Positions 1 to 6,034 of a stretch of DNA of 10,485 nt are shown piece after piece (positions within the stretch are counted from its first letter, which is position 1; each line of letters starts with the position of its first letter). This stretch comes from CAZTHL01 sp964613585 (GTDB taxonomy: Bacteria > Pseudomonadota > Alphaproteobacteria > DSM-16000 > Inquilinaceae): contig CAZTHL010000115.1 in assembly GCA_964613585.1 (NCBI GenBank), positions 1-10,485 on the forward strand, given 5' to 3'. The notes beneath the pieces were generated by a model, which saw only the letters and a list, made by a program, of their open reading frames with translations, was not told where the DNA came from and did no database searches. The translations under genes were made by a program, and so were the position numbers.

Positions 1-87
1 CGCGGCGCGCGCCCGGCCGGCGACGCCGCCGGCGCGGGGGCCGTCGGGCGAAGGGGTGGCGTCGGGCGCGGGGTCGGATCTGCTCAT
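1..87 (-). CDS. Possible N-terminus of a divergent gene (partial)
   Basis: An ATG at 85-87 on the minus strand opens a frame that stays open to the window edge, giving 29 codons. Almost all third positions are G or C, as expected for a real frame in this genome. The peptide is rich in Pro, Asp, Gly, Ala and Arg and looks like a disordered N-terminal tail; it cannot be assigned to a family. No clear Shine-Dalgarno sequence precedes the ATG. It would diverge from fabI, leaving about 130 bases for both promoters. In such GC-rich DNA an open frame this short can arise by chance, and the plus-strand frames here are also partly open. Confidence 0.3.
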   Translation of the reverse strand, partial: MSRSDPAPDATPSPDGPRAGGVAGRARAA

Positions 88-150
88 GCGCCGTACAACC
101 CGGGCCGCCGCGCCCGGATCCCGCGACCGCCCGCCCCGGCGGCGGCCGAT

Positions 151-178
151 TTGACCCGCCTTCCGGTTCGTGTAGGAT
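151..178 (+). promoter_or_regulatory. Sigma70-type promoter of fabI
   Basis: A TTGACC -35 element (151-156) is separated by 16 bases from a TAGGAT -10 element (173-178). Transcription would start near 185, giving a leader of about 30 nt before the fabI ATG at 217. The TTG of this -35 box also opens the fabI frame 22 codons upstream, which argues against translation starting there. Confidence 0.6.
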
Positions 179-216
179 CTGCGGCCTTTATCGGCGTCTC
201 GCCGCAGGACGGTAGC

Positions 217-1056
217 ATGACCGTGACCACCCCGCTGTTGGCCGGCAAGCGCGGCCTCATCATGGGCATCGCCAACGAGCGCTCGCTGGCCTGGGGCATC
301 GCCCGTGCCTGCGCCGGCCAGGGCGCCGAGCTCGCCTTCACCTACCAGGGCGAGGCGCTGGCCAAGCGGGTCCGCCCGCTCGCCGAGTCCGTCGGCGCCC
401 GGCACCTGCTGCCGTGCGACGTCACCGAGGATAGCAGCATCGACCGGGCGTTCGACAGCCTGTCCGAGGTCTGGGACCGGCTCGACTTCGTGGTCCACGC
501 CATCGCCTACTCCGACAAGGACGAGTTGGCCGGCGCCTACCTGTCAACCACGCGCGAAAACTTTCGCCGCACCCTCGACATCTCCTGCTACAGCTTCACC
601 GCGGTCGCCCAGCGCGCCGTGCCGCTGATGGAAGAGGGCGGCAGCCTGCTGACGCTCACCTACTACGGTGCGGAGCGGGTCATGCCCCACTACAACGTCA
701 TGGGCGTGGCCAAGGCGGCGCTCGAGGCCAGCGTGCGCTACCTGGCGGTCGACCTGGGCGGCCGCGGCATCCGCTGCAACGCGATCTCGGCCGGGCCGAT
801 CCGCACCCTGGCGGCCTCCGGCATCGGCGACTTCCGCTACATCCTCAAGTGGAACGAGCTCAATGCGCCGCTCAAGCGCAACGTCACGATCGAGGATGTC
901 GGCCGGGCCGGTCTGTACCTGGTCAGCGACCTCGGGGCCGGCGTCACCGGCGAGGTGCATCACGTCGACGCCGGCTACCACACGGTCGGCATGCTCGCGG
1001 TGGACAACGCGCCGGCCATCGCCGACCTTCTGGCCTCGCTGAAGCCGAAGGAGTAG
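217..1056 (+). CDS. fabI: Enoyl-[acyl-carrier-protein] reductase (NADH), FabI
   Basis: FabI catalyses the last step of each cycle of type II fatty acid elongation in the cytoplasm, reducing enoyl-ACP to acyl-ACP with NADH. The 279-residue product is a divergent short-chain dehydrogenase/reductase of normal FabI length. The nucleotide-binding segment GIANERSLAWGIA lies at 17-29. The active-site set is Tyr149, Tyr159 and Lys166 in the stretch TYYGAERVMPHYNVMGVAK, matching the Y-x6-Y-x6-K pattern that separates FabI from FabG. The cofactor/substrate loop AISAGPIRTLAASGI follows near residues 189-203. The ATG at 217 is chosen because AGGA (206-209) lies 7 bases upstream and the first residues match FabI N-termini; a longer TTG start at 151 overlaps the promoter. 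aroC follows after 48 bases on the same strand. The susceptible-type FabI fold suggests possible triclosan/isoniazid-class sensitivity, but that cannot be read from sequence. Confidence 0.95.
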   Translation: MTVTTPLLAGKRGLIMGIANERSLAWGIARACAGQGAELAFTYQGEALAKRVRPLAESVGARHLLPCDVTEDSSIDRAFDSLSEVWDRLDFVVHAIAYSDKDELAGAYLSTTRENFRRTLDISCYSFTAVAQRAVPLMEEGGSLLTLTYYGAERVMPHYNVMGVAKAALEASVRYLAVDLGGRGIRCNAISAGPIRTLAASGIGDFRYILKWNELNAPLKRNVTIEDVGRAGLYLVSDLGAGVTGEVHHVDAGYHTVGMLAVDNAPAIADLLASLKPKE

Positions 1057-1086
1057 CCGCGCGCGGCACCGCGGCCACCGCTTGAC

Positions 1087-1094
1087 GAGGAGGG
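1087..1094 (+). promoter_or_regulatory. Ribosome binding site deciding the aroC start
   Basis: GAGGAGGG ends 10 bases before the ATG at 1105 but only 1 base before the in-frame TTG at 1096. The spacing therefore selects the ATG. Confidence 0.7.
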
Positions 1095-1104
1095 CTTGAC
1101 CACC

Positions 1105-2184
1105 ATGGCCGGCAGCAGCTTCGGAACCCTGTTCCGCTTCACCACCTGGGGCGAGAGCCACGGCCCGGCGATCGGCGTCGTGGTCGACGGCGTGCCGTCG
1201 CAGGTCCCGCTCGACGAGGCCATGATCCAGGCCGAGCTCGACCGGCGCCGGCCGGGCCGGTCGCGCTACACGACCCAGCGGCAGGAGTCCGACGAGGTGC
1301 AGATCCTGTCGGGCGTGTTCGAGGGGGTGACCACCGGCGCGCCGGTCTCGCTGCTGATCGAGAACAGCGACCCGCGCTCGAAGGACTATGCGGAGATCGC
1401 CGACAAGTTCCGGCCCGGCCATGCCGACTACACCTACTGGGTGAAGTACGGCGTCCGCGACCATCGCGGCGGCGGCCGCGCCTCGGCGCGCGAGACCGCC
1501 TGCCGGGTCGCCGCCGGCGCGGTCGCACGGCGCGTGCTCGGCCGCGGCGTGAGCGTGCGCGGCGCGCTCGTCCAGGTCGGCCCGCACGCCATCGACCGCG
1601 ACCGCTGGGACTGGGACGAGGTCGAGCGCAACCCGTTCTTCTGTCCCGACGCCGAGGCGGCGGCGCGCTGGGCCGAGCACATCGAGGCGGCGCGCAAGGC
1701 CGGCTCCTCGACCGGCGCGGTCGTCGAGCTGATCGCCGAGGGCGTGCCGGCAGGCCTGGGCGAACCCGTCTACGACCGGCTCGACGGCGACCTGGCGCGC
1801 GCGCTGATGACCATCAACGCGGTCAAGGGCGTGGAGATCGGCGCCGGCTTCGCCGCGGCGGCGATGCCGGGCGAGACCGCCGCCGACGAGATGCGCGGCG
1901 GGCCGGACGGCTTCGCCGAGTTCCTGTCGAACCACGCCGGCGGCGTGCTCGGCGGCATCTCCACCGGGCAGCCGGTGGTGGCGCGCTTCGCGGTCAAGCC
2001 GACCAGCTCGATCCTGACGCCGCGACGCACCATCGATGTCGACGGCCGCGACACCGAGATCACCACCCGCGGCCGCCACGACCCCTGCGTCGGCATCCGC
2101 GCCGTGCCGGTGGGCGAGGCCATGATGGCGTGCGTCCTGGCCGACCATCTGCTGCGCGCCCGCGCCCTCGGCTTCGAGTGCTAG
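1105..2184 (+). CDS. aroC: Chorismate synthase
   Basis: AroC converts 5-enolpyruvylshikimate-3-phosphate to chorismate, the last common step to aromatic amino acids, folate and quinones; it needs reduced FMN. The 359-residue protein has the usual length and carries the family signatures in order: TTWGESHGPAIG near the N-terminus with His19, RQESDEVQILSGVFEG at 59-74, RPGHADYTYWVKYG with His106, and RDHRGGGRASARET at 118-131. Later come NHAGGVLGGISTGQP, FAVKPTSSI and a C-terminal RGRHDPCVGIRAVPVGEAM. His19 and His106 fit the two conserved catalytic histidines of the family. Start chosen at 1105 (see the ribosome binding site). It lies 48 bases behind fabI with no obvious promoter between them, so co-transcription is likely; fabI-aroC adjacency is common in alphaproteobacteria. 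AroQ, another shikimate-pathway enzyme, is encoded at 6035-6496. Confidence 0.96.
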   Translation: MAGSSFGTLFRFTTWGESHGPAIGVVVDGVPSQVPLDEAMIQAELDRRRPGRSRYTTQRQESDEVQILSGVFEGVTTGAPVSLLIENSDPRSKDYAEIADKFRPGHADYTYWVKYGVRDHRGGGRASARETACRVAAGAVARRVLGRGVSVRGALVQVGPHAIDRDRWDWDEVERNPFFCPDAEAAARWAEHIEAARKAGSSTGAVVELIAEGVPAGLGEPVYDRLDGDLARALMTINAVKGVEIGAGFAAAAMPGETAADEMRGGPDGFAEFLSNHAGGVLGGISTGQPVVARFAVKPTSSILTPRRTIDVDGRDTEITTRGRHDPCVGIRAVPVGEAMMACVLADHLLRARALGFEC

Positions 2185-2233
2185 CACGCGTCCCGGGCAA
2201 CAGGGCGTTGGCCGACCCGATGGCCAGGTCCCT

Positions 2234-2272
2234 CCCTTCCCCGGCGGTCGCCGCGCGGTCTCCGGGGAAGGG
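2234..2272 (+). terminator. Terminator-like hairpin after aroC
   Basis: CCCTTCCCCGG (2234-2244) pairs perfectly with CCGGGGAAGGG (2262-2272) around a 17-base loop, about 50 bases past the aroC stop. There is no T-tract after it, so a Rho-independent role is only suggested by position and strength. Confidence 0.4.
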
Positions 2273-2317
2273 GCGGGAAGGAGGCCCAGCGGAAGGGGCG
2301 GGAAGGAGGCCCAGCGG
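2267..2317. repeat. 25-bp tandem duplication
   Basis: Two identical 25-bp units occupy 2267-2291 and 2292-2316, with one further matching base. The first copy overlaps the right arm of the hairpin after aroC. It lies in non-coding DNA and is most simply a slippage or unequal-exchange product. Confidence 0.8.
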
Positions 2318-2469
2318 CCCCGGCCCCGCCTCTCGCACGGCGTACGGGGCGCCTCGGACCGGCTGACCGGCCGATAGGCCCGCCTTCGCCGGCAGAACGA
2401 GCGGGGCGCCGGGCAGGCGGCGCAAGGCCGGGGCATCAGGCAATAGCCGGTGGCGGCCATGCTACTGCT

Positions 2470-2721
2470 CTAGCAGAGCAGGTCGCGCAGGTCGTTCGGC
2501 AGGCAAAACAGGACGATCCAGATGCGATCGTCCCAGATGCGATCGTCCCAGATGCGATCGTCCCAGATGCGATCGTCCATGTCTTTGCCGCTGTGCCGAA
2601 CAGTGTGATGCTCTATCCGGGGCAGCATCATCAGAGCATCGCGCCGGGTATCATTTACGAATTCGATTTCGATCGGCGGGGCAACAAGAGCTACCAGCCT
2701 TCCTTTGTTATGGACCAACAA
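2470..2721 (-). CDS. Small unrecognised ORF carrying the DDRIW repeat (doubtful)
   Basis: An 83-codon minus-strand frame spans the 15-bp tandem repeat, which it reads as four copies of DDRIW. It ends PNDLRDLLC just before the stop. The start codon is TTG (2719-2721). The N-terminal half (residues about 9-33) looks protein-like, with a hydrophobic LVALVAPPIEIEF stretch, but I recognise no family. A competing plus-strand frame of 62 codons (2593-2781) covers part of the same DNA and is equally unassigned. No convincing ribosome binding site is visible. It may be a fragment of a mobile-element gene rather than a working gene. Confidence 0.2.
   Translation of the reverse strand: MLVHNKGRLVALVAPPIEIEFVNDTRRDALMMLPRIEHHTVRHSGKDMDDRIWDDRIWDDRIWDDRIWIVLFCLPNDLRDLLC
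2519..2578. repeat. Four-copy 15-bp tandem repeat (minisatellite)
   Basis: Four perfect copies of CAGATGCGATCGTCC lie head to tail at 2519-2533, 2534-2548, 2549-2563 and 2564-2578. Each contains the palindrome CGATCG. An inverted copy of half the unit, GGACGATC, sits just upstream at 2511-2518. The period is a multiple of three, so changes in copy number would keep any overlapping frame open. There are no spacers, so this is not a CRISPR array. Confidence 0.95.
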
Positions 2722-3109
2722 CCCGGCGCACCCCCGTCAGCAGCACCCGTCAACCGCGCCGGTGTCCCTTGCCGTCGGTGAGCAGGGTTTCGAGTCGCAA
2801 GCCGGGTGCATCTGGCCACCGTACAGGCGACCGGAGCTGGCAGTACGCGCGTGCGCGCCCGGAGCCAATTGAAAGGCTGCGCCGGGGGTTCCCTCCGCCC
2901 GCTTCGATCCCACCTGCGATTGCGTCGGATGACCGACATAGCGGAAAAATCGTGGTGATTTGGATCACCGGTGATCCATCCCCTGATTTTCGGGCTGCGA
3001 CAGGGTGGAATGACCTATCTATGAGCCGAAACCGATTGATTTGGCTTATGGAACGGTCATCGGGTGCTCTGAGATGCATGCCGGGCTGCATCCGCGATGC
3101 TGCGCCCGA
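2582..3109. other. Stretch with no recognisable gene
   Basis: About 530 bases with no frame I can assign on either strand. The DNA looks visibly less GC-rich than the flanking genes and lacks their strong third-position G/C bias. This fits foreign or decayed DNA between the 15-bp repeat and the HipA-like remnant. The only clear structure is the 18-bp palindrome at 2961-2978. Confidence 0.5.
2961..2978. repeat. 18-bp perfect palindrome
   Basis: TGGATCACCGGTGATCCA reads the same on both strands. A further GGTGAT half-element lies just to its left at 2954-2959. It could be a binding site for a dimeric protein or part of an insertion-element end, but no gene around it explains it. Confidence 0.6.
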
Positions 3110-3367
3110 TGCATCGCGTCCTGTCTTGAGGCTGCGCATCACTTCCTGCTCTCGGAACAGCAGGCGATGGGCGTAACCGAGGCGCAGCTCCGGTGCATAG
3201 GCGAGAACTGGCGCTGCGTCTGCGAGGAAACGGCGCTTAGCGAAACCGACCGCAATCTGTTCTGGGGCCGGCAGTATCTCAATCCCTACGCCTTCACGGC
3301 GCTGGAAGGCGAGGCGGCCGTGCTCGGGAAGCTCGCGGACGAGATTCGCGGCGGCGTGGCCGCCTGA
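3110..3367 (+). pseudogene. C-terminal remnant of a HipA-family toxin kinase
   Basis: HipA proteins are Ser/Thr kinases acting as toxins of type II toxin-antitoxin modules, paired with the DNA-binding antitoxin HipB. The remnant begins around CLEAAHHFLLSEQQA, continues through QLRCIGENWRCVCEETALSE, and ends in TDRNLFWGRQYLNPYAF followed by about 20 residues. This order resembles the C-terminal tail of a HipA subfamily as I remember it (pattern W..VC.EA.L...DR.L.WGRQFLNP.AF). The kinase core and the HipB gene are absent; upstream sequence in this frame has no HipA character and no credible start. The fragment lies just left of the other accessory remnants. Assignment rests on remembered family pattern, not on a search. 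Confidence 0.5.
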
Positions 3368-3404
3368 TCCGAACGTCCAGTTCTCTGGCCGATGCCCCAT
3401 CCTG

Positions 3405-3524
3405 AAGGTTATCGAGGCTATCGCCACGCATGGCCACGGTCGGGAACGCGCCGGTTTCGGGGTCGCGGATCGATTCGATCTTTTCCCGGATCTGCGCTTC
3501 GAGGCTCTGGAGGATCGCCTGCAT
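3405..3524 (-). pseudogene. Unrecognised N-terminal gene fragment
   Basis: An ATG at 3522-3524 on the minus strand opens a frame of protein-like composition for about 40 residues, including EKIESIRDPETGAFPTVAM and then RGDSLDNL. Beyond that the frame runs on into Arg-rich sequence antisense to the HipA-like remnant, which looks non-coding. A weak GGGGA lies 8 bases upstream of the ATG. I do not recognise the family. It is probably the beginning of a small accessory gene cut off on its 3' side. Confidence 0.25.
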
Positions 3525-3561
3525 GATGGCATCCCCGAAGTCGCCGGGCCTTATCCTCTAG

Positions 3562-3747
3562 CAGGCAAAGGAAATCGGCGTGCATGGGCGCAAGGGCGAG
3601 AAGGGAAATCTCGTCGTCGATGCCGACCGCATCCGCCGCACCGAACTGGATGACAAGGGCGAAAAGCAGGAGCGGGACATCCCCTTCATGAAGGGCGACA
3701 CCGCTTTTGACGTCGAGCAGATCGAAGGCCGGCCGGCGCTGCGATCC
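3562..3747 (+). pseudogene. ArdC-type antirestriction protein fragment
   Basis: The plus-strand frame just after a TAG (3559-3561) reads QAKEIGVHGRKGEKGNLVV, then DADRIRRTELDDKGEKQERD and IPFMKGDTAFDVEQIEGRPA. This closely matches the middle of plasmid- and ICE-borne ArdC-like proteins (N-terminal ssDNA-binding domain), which typically read RKGEKGSLVVYADR and IPFMKGYTVFNVEQIEGLPA. The start of the domain and the whole C-terminal metallopeptidase-like part are missing. To the right the frame runs into DNA antisense to the SUMF1-domain gene and loses resemblance at about 3750. It is a fragment, not a working gene, and it marks past insertion of a conjugative or plasmid-type element. Confidence 0.7.
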
Positions 3748-3761
3748 AACCCGGAAACGCT

Positions 3762-4547
3762 CTACGCATCGCGAGCCACGCGGAAACCGGTGGCGGCGTC
3801 GCGCTCGGCGGCGTGGGCGAAGCGGCGGGCGGCGGAGCGGGCGCGCGCCGCCGGGGCGTTCCAGGCGCCGCCGCGCAGCACGCGCTCGGCGGTGCGCGGC
3901 GCCTCGATCCAGGCGGCGCCGTCCGCGGGCGCGCCGTCGTAGGTGCCGTGACGATCGTCGGCACACCATTCCCAGACATTGCCGTGCAGTTCCGCCAGCC
4001 CCCAGGGGTTGGCCGGCAGGCTCGTCACCGGCACCGGCCGGCCCCGCTCGAGGCCGCGCGGCGTCCCGCCATAGGGCCGGCTCCCGTCATAGTTTACCCG
4101 GGCCGGCGCCACCGTCGGGCCCAGGCTGAACGGCGTGCGCGTGCCGGCCCGGCAGGCGTATTCCCATTCCGCCTCCGAGGGCAGCCGGTAGGCCCGGCCG
4201 GCCCGGTCGCCGAGCCAGCGGCAGTAGCGCTCGGCATCCTCCCAGGAGACGTCGATCACCGGCTGCCGGCCCCGGCCCCAGCCGCGGTCGTCCGGCGGCA
4301 CGAGGCCGGCGTCGGCGCAGAAGGCGTCGTATTCCTCGAAGGTGACCGCGGCACGGCCGAGGGCGAGGCGGGCCACGCGCACCGGGTGGCGCGGCCGCTC
4401 GTCCGGGCCGGCGCCGGCCTCGCCGTCGGCCGCGCCCATCAGGAATTCGCCCGGGGGCAGCCGGACCAGCTCCGGGCACCAGGGCGCCTCGTGGTCGCGG
4501 AAGGCGGCGGACGCGGCGGGCGGCGGCGCGGTCGGCGCGGCGGGCAT
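3762..4547 (-). CDS. FGE-sulfatase (SUMF1) domain protein
   Basis: The 261-residue protein is essentially one FGE-sulfatase (SUMF1/EgtB-fold) domain. It has an opening VRLPPGEFLMG at about 28-38, VIDVSWEDAERYCRWL at 97-112, YRLPSEAEWEYACRAGT at 120-136, NPWGLAELHGNVWEW at 180-194, and the closing RGGAW (225-229) and ATGFRVARD. Formylglycine-generating enzymes oxidise a sulfatase cysteine using two cysteines shortly after the GGSW motif. Here the equivalent stretch after RGGAW is NAPAARARSAARR with no cysteine, so FGE catalysis is unlikely and the substrate is unknown. The ATG at 4547 is preferred (GAGG 8 bases upstream); an in-frame start at 4613 would add 22 low-complexity residues. No clear signal peptide. 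It follows the M48 remnant on the same strand. Its stop lies about 15 bases from the ArdC fragment, so the accessory DNA abuts but spares it. Confidence 0.85.
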   Translation of the reverse strand: MPAAPTAPPPAASAAFRDHEAPWCPELVRLPPGEFLMGAADGEAGAGPDERPRHPVRVARLALGRAAVTFEEYDAFCADAGLVPPDDRGWGRGRQPVIDVSWEDAERYCRWLGDRAGRAYRLPSEAEWEYACRAGTRTPFSLGPTVAPARVNYDGSRPYGGTPRGLERGRPVPVTSLPANPWGLAELHGNVWEWCADDRHGTYDGAPADGAAWIEAPRTAERVLRGGAWNAPAARARSAARRFAHAAERDAATGFRVARDA

Positions 4548-4698
4548 GGCGGAGCCTCGCGAGGCAGGGATGGGTCTCCCCGTTGGACGCCGAAGCACCG
4601 CCCCCGGTTCCACGAGGCCGGCGCTTTGCCTCCACTCCTGCCTCTTCCCGCGGACGCCGCGTGGGAGGGCACCGGCGGAAATGCTTTCAAGGGGCCGG

Positions 4699-5158
4699 TC
4701 AGGCGGCGGCGGCGACGGTCACCGAGTCGAACAGCGTCGAACAGCGCCTCGACGCGCCCGCGGAGCCGCTCGACATAGTCGAACTCCGGCGCCGGGAAGA
4801 CGATCGGATTGAGCCGGCCGCCGGCGCGGGTGCCGGCCGCCACGGCGCCGGCCGGCCGCGCCGCCGCCTGTCGCCTCAGCGTCTCGAGACGCTCCTCCGG
4901 CGCCGGGTGCGTGGCCAGCCAGCCGCCGCCGCGGTCGTCCGCGGACGCCGCCCGCCCGTCGAGCAGCAGCCGCCGGACCCGCGCCGACTCGGCCGGGTCG
5001 TAGTCGGCCACCGCGAGGCGCCGCACGGCGATGGTGTCGGCCTCACGCTCCTGATCGCGGCTGTAGCGGGCGAGCGCGCCGAGCGTGGCCAGGGCCGAGA
5101 GCGCGCCGGTGCCGACCGGCGCCACCGGCCCCGCGGCGATCGACTCCGAGGTCGGCAC
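4699..5158 (-). pseudogene. Decayed M48-family metallopeptidase gene
   Basis: The minus-strand frame contains ARYSRDQEREADTIAVRRLA followed by DYDPAESARVRRLLLDG and LATHPAPEERLETLRRQA. This is the region of M48 zinc peptidases that supplies the third zinc ligand (the Glu of EAD) and the typical THPxxxxRL segment. The N-terminal part with the HExxH motif is absent, and only 60-odd bases separate the frame from aat, so there is no room for it; translation could start only at a GTG (5158). Near the end, a 10-bp tandem duplication at 4726-4745 shifts the frame. Removing one copy would restore a short ending, EALFDSVTVAAAA, and a TGA at 4699-4701. As it stands the frame runs on to 4439, overlapping the SUMF1-domain gene in Arg/Pro-rich sequence. 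Peptidase activity is not expected. Confidence 0.7.
4726..4745. repeat. 10-bp tandem duplication in the M48 remnant
   Basis: GTCGAACAGC occurs twice in direct succession (4726-4735, 4736-4745). Because ten is not a multiple of three, it changes the reading frame of the M48 remnant. Confidence 0.9.
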
Positions 5159-5190
5159 GTTGGCGGTGTCGCGACTGCCTTGCCAGCTGT

Positions 5191-5226
5191 CCCCTCAGTC
5201 CCCGCAGTCTCCTCAGTCCCCTCAGT
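5191..5226. repeat. Four 9-bp tandem repeats across the aat stop codon
   Basis: Four near-identical 9-bp units lie in tandem: CCCCTCAGT, CCCCGCAGT, CTCCTCAGT and CCCCTCAGT. On the coding strand each unit contains ACTGAG or ACTGCG, and the TGA in the unit nearest aat is the aat stop codon. The repeat fills most of the gap between aat and the truncated start of the M48 remnant. Confidence 0.9.
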
Positions 5227-5875
5227 CGCCGCCGGCGACCAGGGCCTCGAGCGCCGGGCCTATGGTGTCGGGCTGCCAGCGGGCGTCGACGGTGAGGGCG
5301 GAGGCGAGCATCTGGTGGTAGATCGGCTTGGGGATCTCGATGCCGCCGAAGCGGCGCAGATGCTCGGTGGTGAACTGGGTGTCGAGCAGCACGAAGCCGC
5401 CCTGGCGCAGCACCGTGACCAGGTGCACCAGCGCCACCTTGCTGGCGTCGGTGACCCGGCTGAACATGCTCTCGCCGAAGAAGGCGCCGTGCAGGGCGAC
5501 GCCGTAGAGGCCGCCGACCAGCTCCTCGCGGCCCTCGCCCGGCTGCCAGCACTCGACCGAGTGGGCGTAGCCGATGCGATGCAGCCCGGTGTAGAGGCTG
5601 CGGATCTCGTCGTTGATCCAGGTGCGCGGCCGGTCCGCCGTCGGCTGGGCACAGCCGTCGAGCACCTCCTCGAAGGCGGTGTCGTAGCGCACGGTGAACG
5701 GCCGGCGCCGCAGCGTCCGCCTGAGCCGCCGGGACACGTGGAAGGCGTCGAGCGGCAGGATGCCCCGCTGCGGCGGGTCGAACCAGTAAAGCTCGTTCGA
5801 CTCGGCCGTCTCGGCCATCGGGAAGTAGCCGTTGGCGTAGGCCTTGAGCAGCAGCGTCGGGGTGATCTCAAGCAT
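5222..5875 (-). CDS. aat: Leucyl/phenylalanyl-tRNA-protein transferase
   Basis: Aat moves Leu or Phe from charged tRNA to the N-terminal Arg or Lys of proteins, creating N-degrons read by ClpS and degraded by ClpAP in the cytoplasm. The 217-residue length is normal for alphaproteobacteria. Family motifs are in order: AYANGYFPMAE at 12-22, LYWFDPPQRGILPL at 29-42, HVSRRLRR at 46-53, WINDEI at 86-91, YAHSVECW at 103-110, GGLYGVALHGAFFGESMFSR at 121-140 and DASKVAL just after. The ATG at 5875 matches family N-termini; the ribosome binding site is weak. The stop codon is embedded in a 9-bp tandem repeat. It follows aroQ after about 160 bases on the same strand; accB and accC, often found between these two genes in alphaproteobacteria, are not there. 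Confidence 0.95.
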   Translation of the reverse strand: MLEITPTLLLKAYANGYFPMAETAESNELYWFDPPQRGILPLDAFHVSRRLRRTLRRRPFTVRYDTAFEEVLDGCAQPTADRPRTWINDEIRSLYTGLHRIGYAHSVECWQPGEGREELVGGLYGVALHGAFFGESMFSRVTDASKVALVHLVTVLRQGGFVLLDTQFTTEHLRRFGGIEIPKPIYHQMLASALTVDARWQPDTIGPALEALVAGGD

Positions 5876-5987
5876 GGGCCGGCGCGGAGGCTCGCTAGGC
5901 GGGCGGCGGACGCCGGCCGGCGGCGCGTTGCCGGGCAGCGTCCGCCGCTTCAGGTAGGCATTCCCGACGCCCTGTCGAGGTGCGCCG

Positions 5988-6006
5988 GCCGCCGGCCACC
6001 GGCGGC
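5988..6006 (-). terminator. GC-rich hairpin between aroQ and aat
   Basis: An 8-bp perfect stem (GCCGCCGG at 5988-5995 with CCGGCGGC at 5999-6006) closes a 3-base loop about 30 bases past the aroQ stop. No T-run follows on the minus strand. In DNA this rich in GCC/GGC such stems also arise by chance. The remaining gap between the two genes holds nothing else recognisable. Confidence 0.25.
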
Positions 6007-6034
6007 GCGGCCCGCGGCGAGAGGCCGGGCGCCA

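Noticed and set aside
151..216. Upstream TTG start for fabI adding 22 residues
   Set aside because: The extension overlaps the -35 and -10 boxes, while the ATG at 217 has a ribosome binding site and matches family N-termini.
544..2460. A 638-codon open frame on the minus strand
   Set aside because: It lies antisense to fabI and aroC, is rich in His, Arg, Gly and Ala with no family motif, and is the usual mirror frame of GC-rich genes.
2519..2578. CRISPR array
   Set aside because: The 15-bp units are directly contiguous with no spacers, and no cas gene is nearby.
2468..3564. CTCTAGCAG at 2468-2476 and 3556-3564 as a 9-bp target-site duplication bounding an insertion
   Set aside because: The position beside the ArdC frame break is suggestive. 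But several shared 9-mers are expected by chance in a stretch this long, and no inverted terminal repeats were seen next to them.
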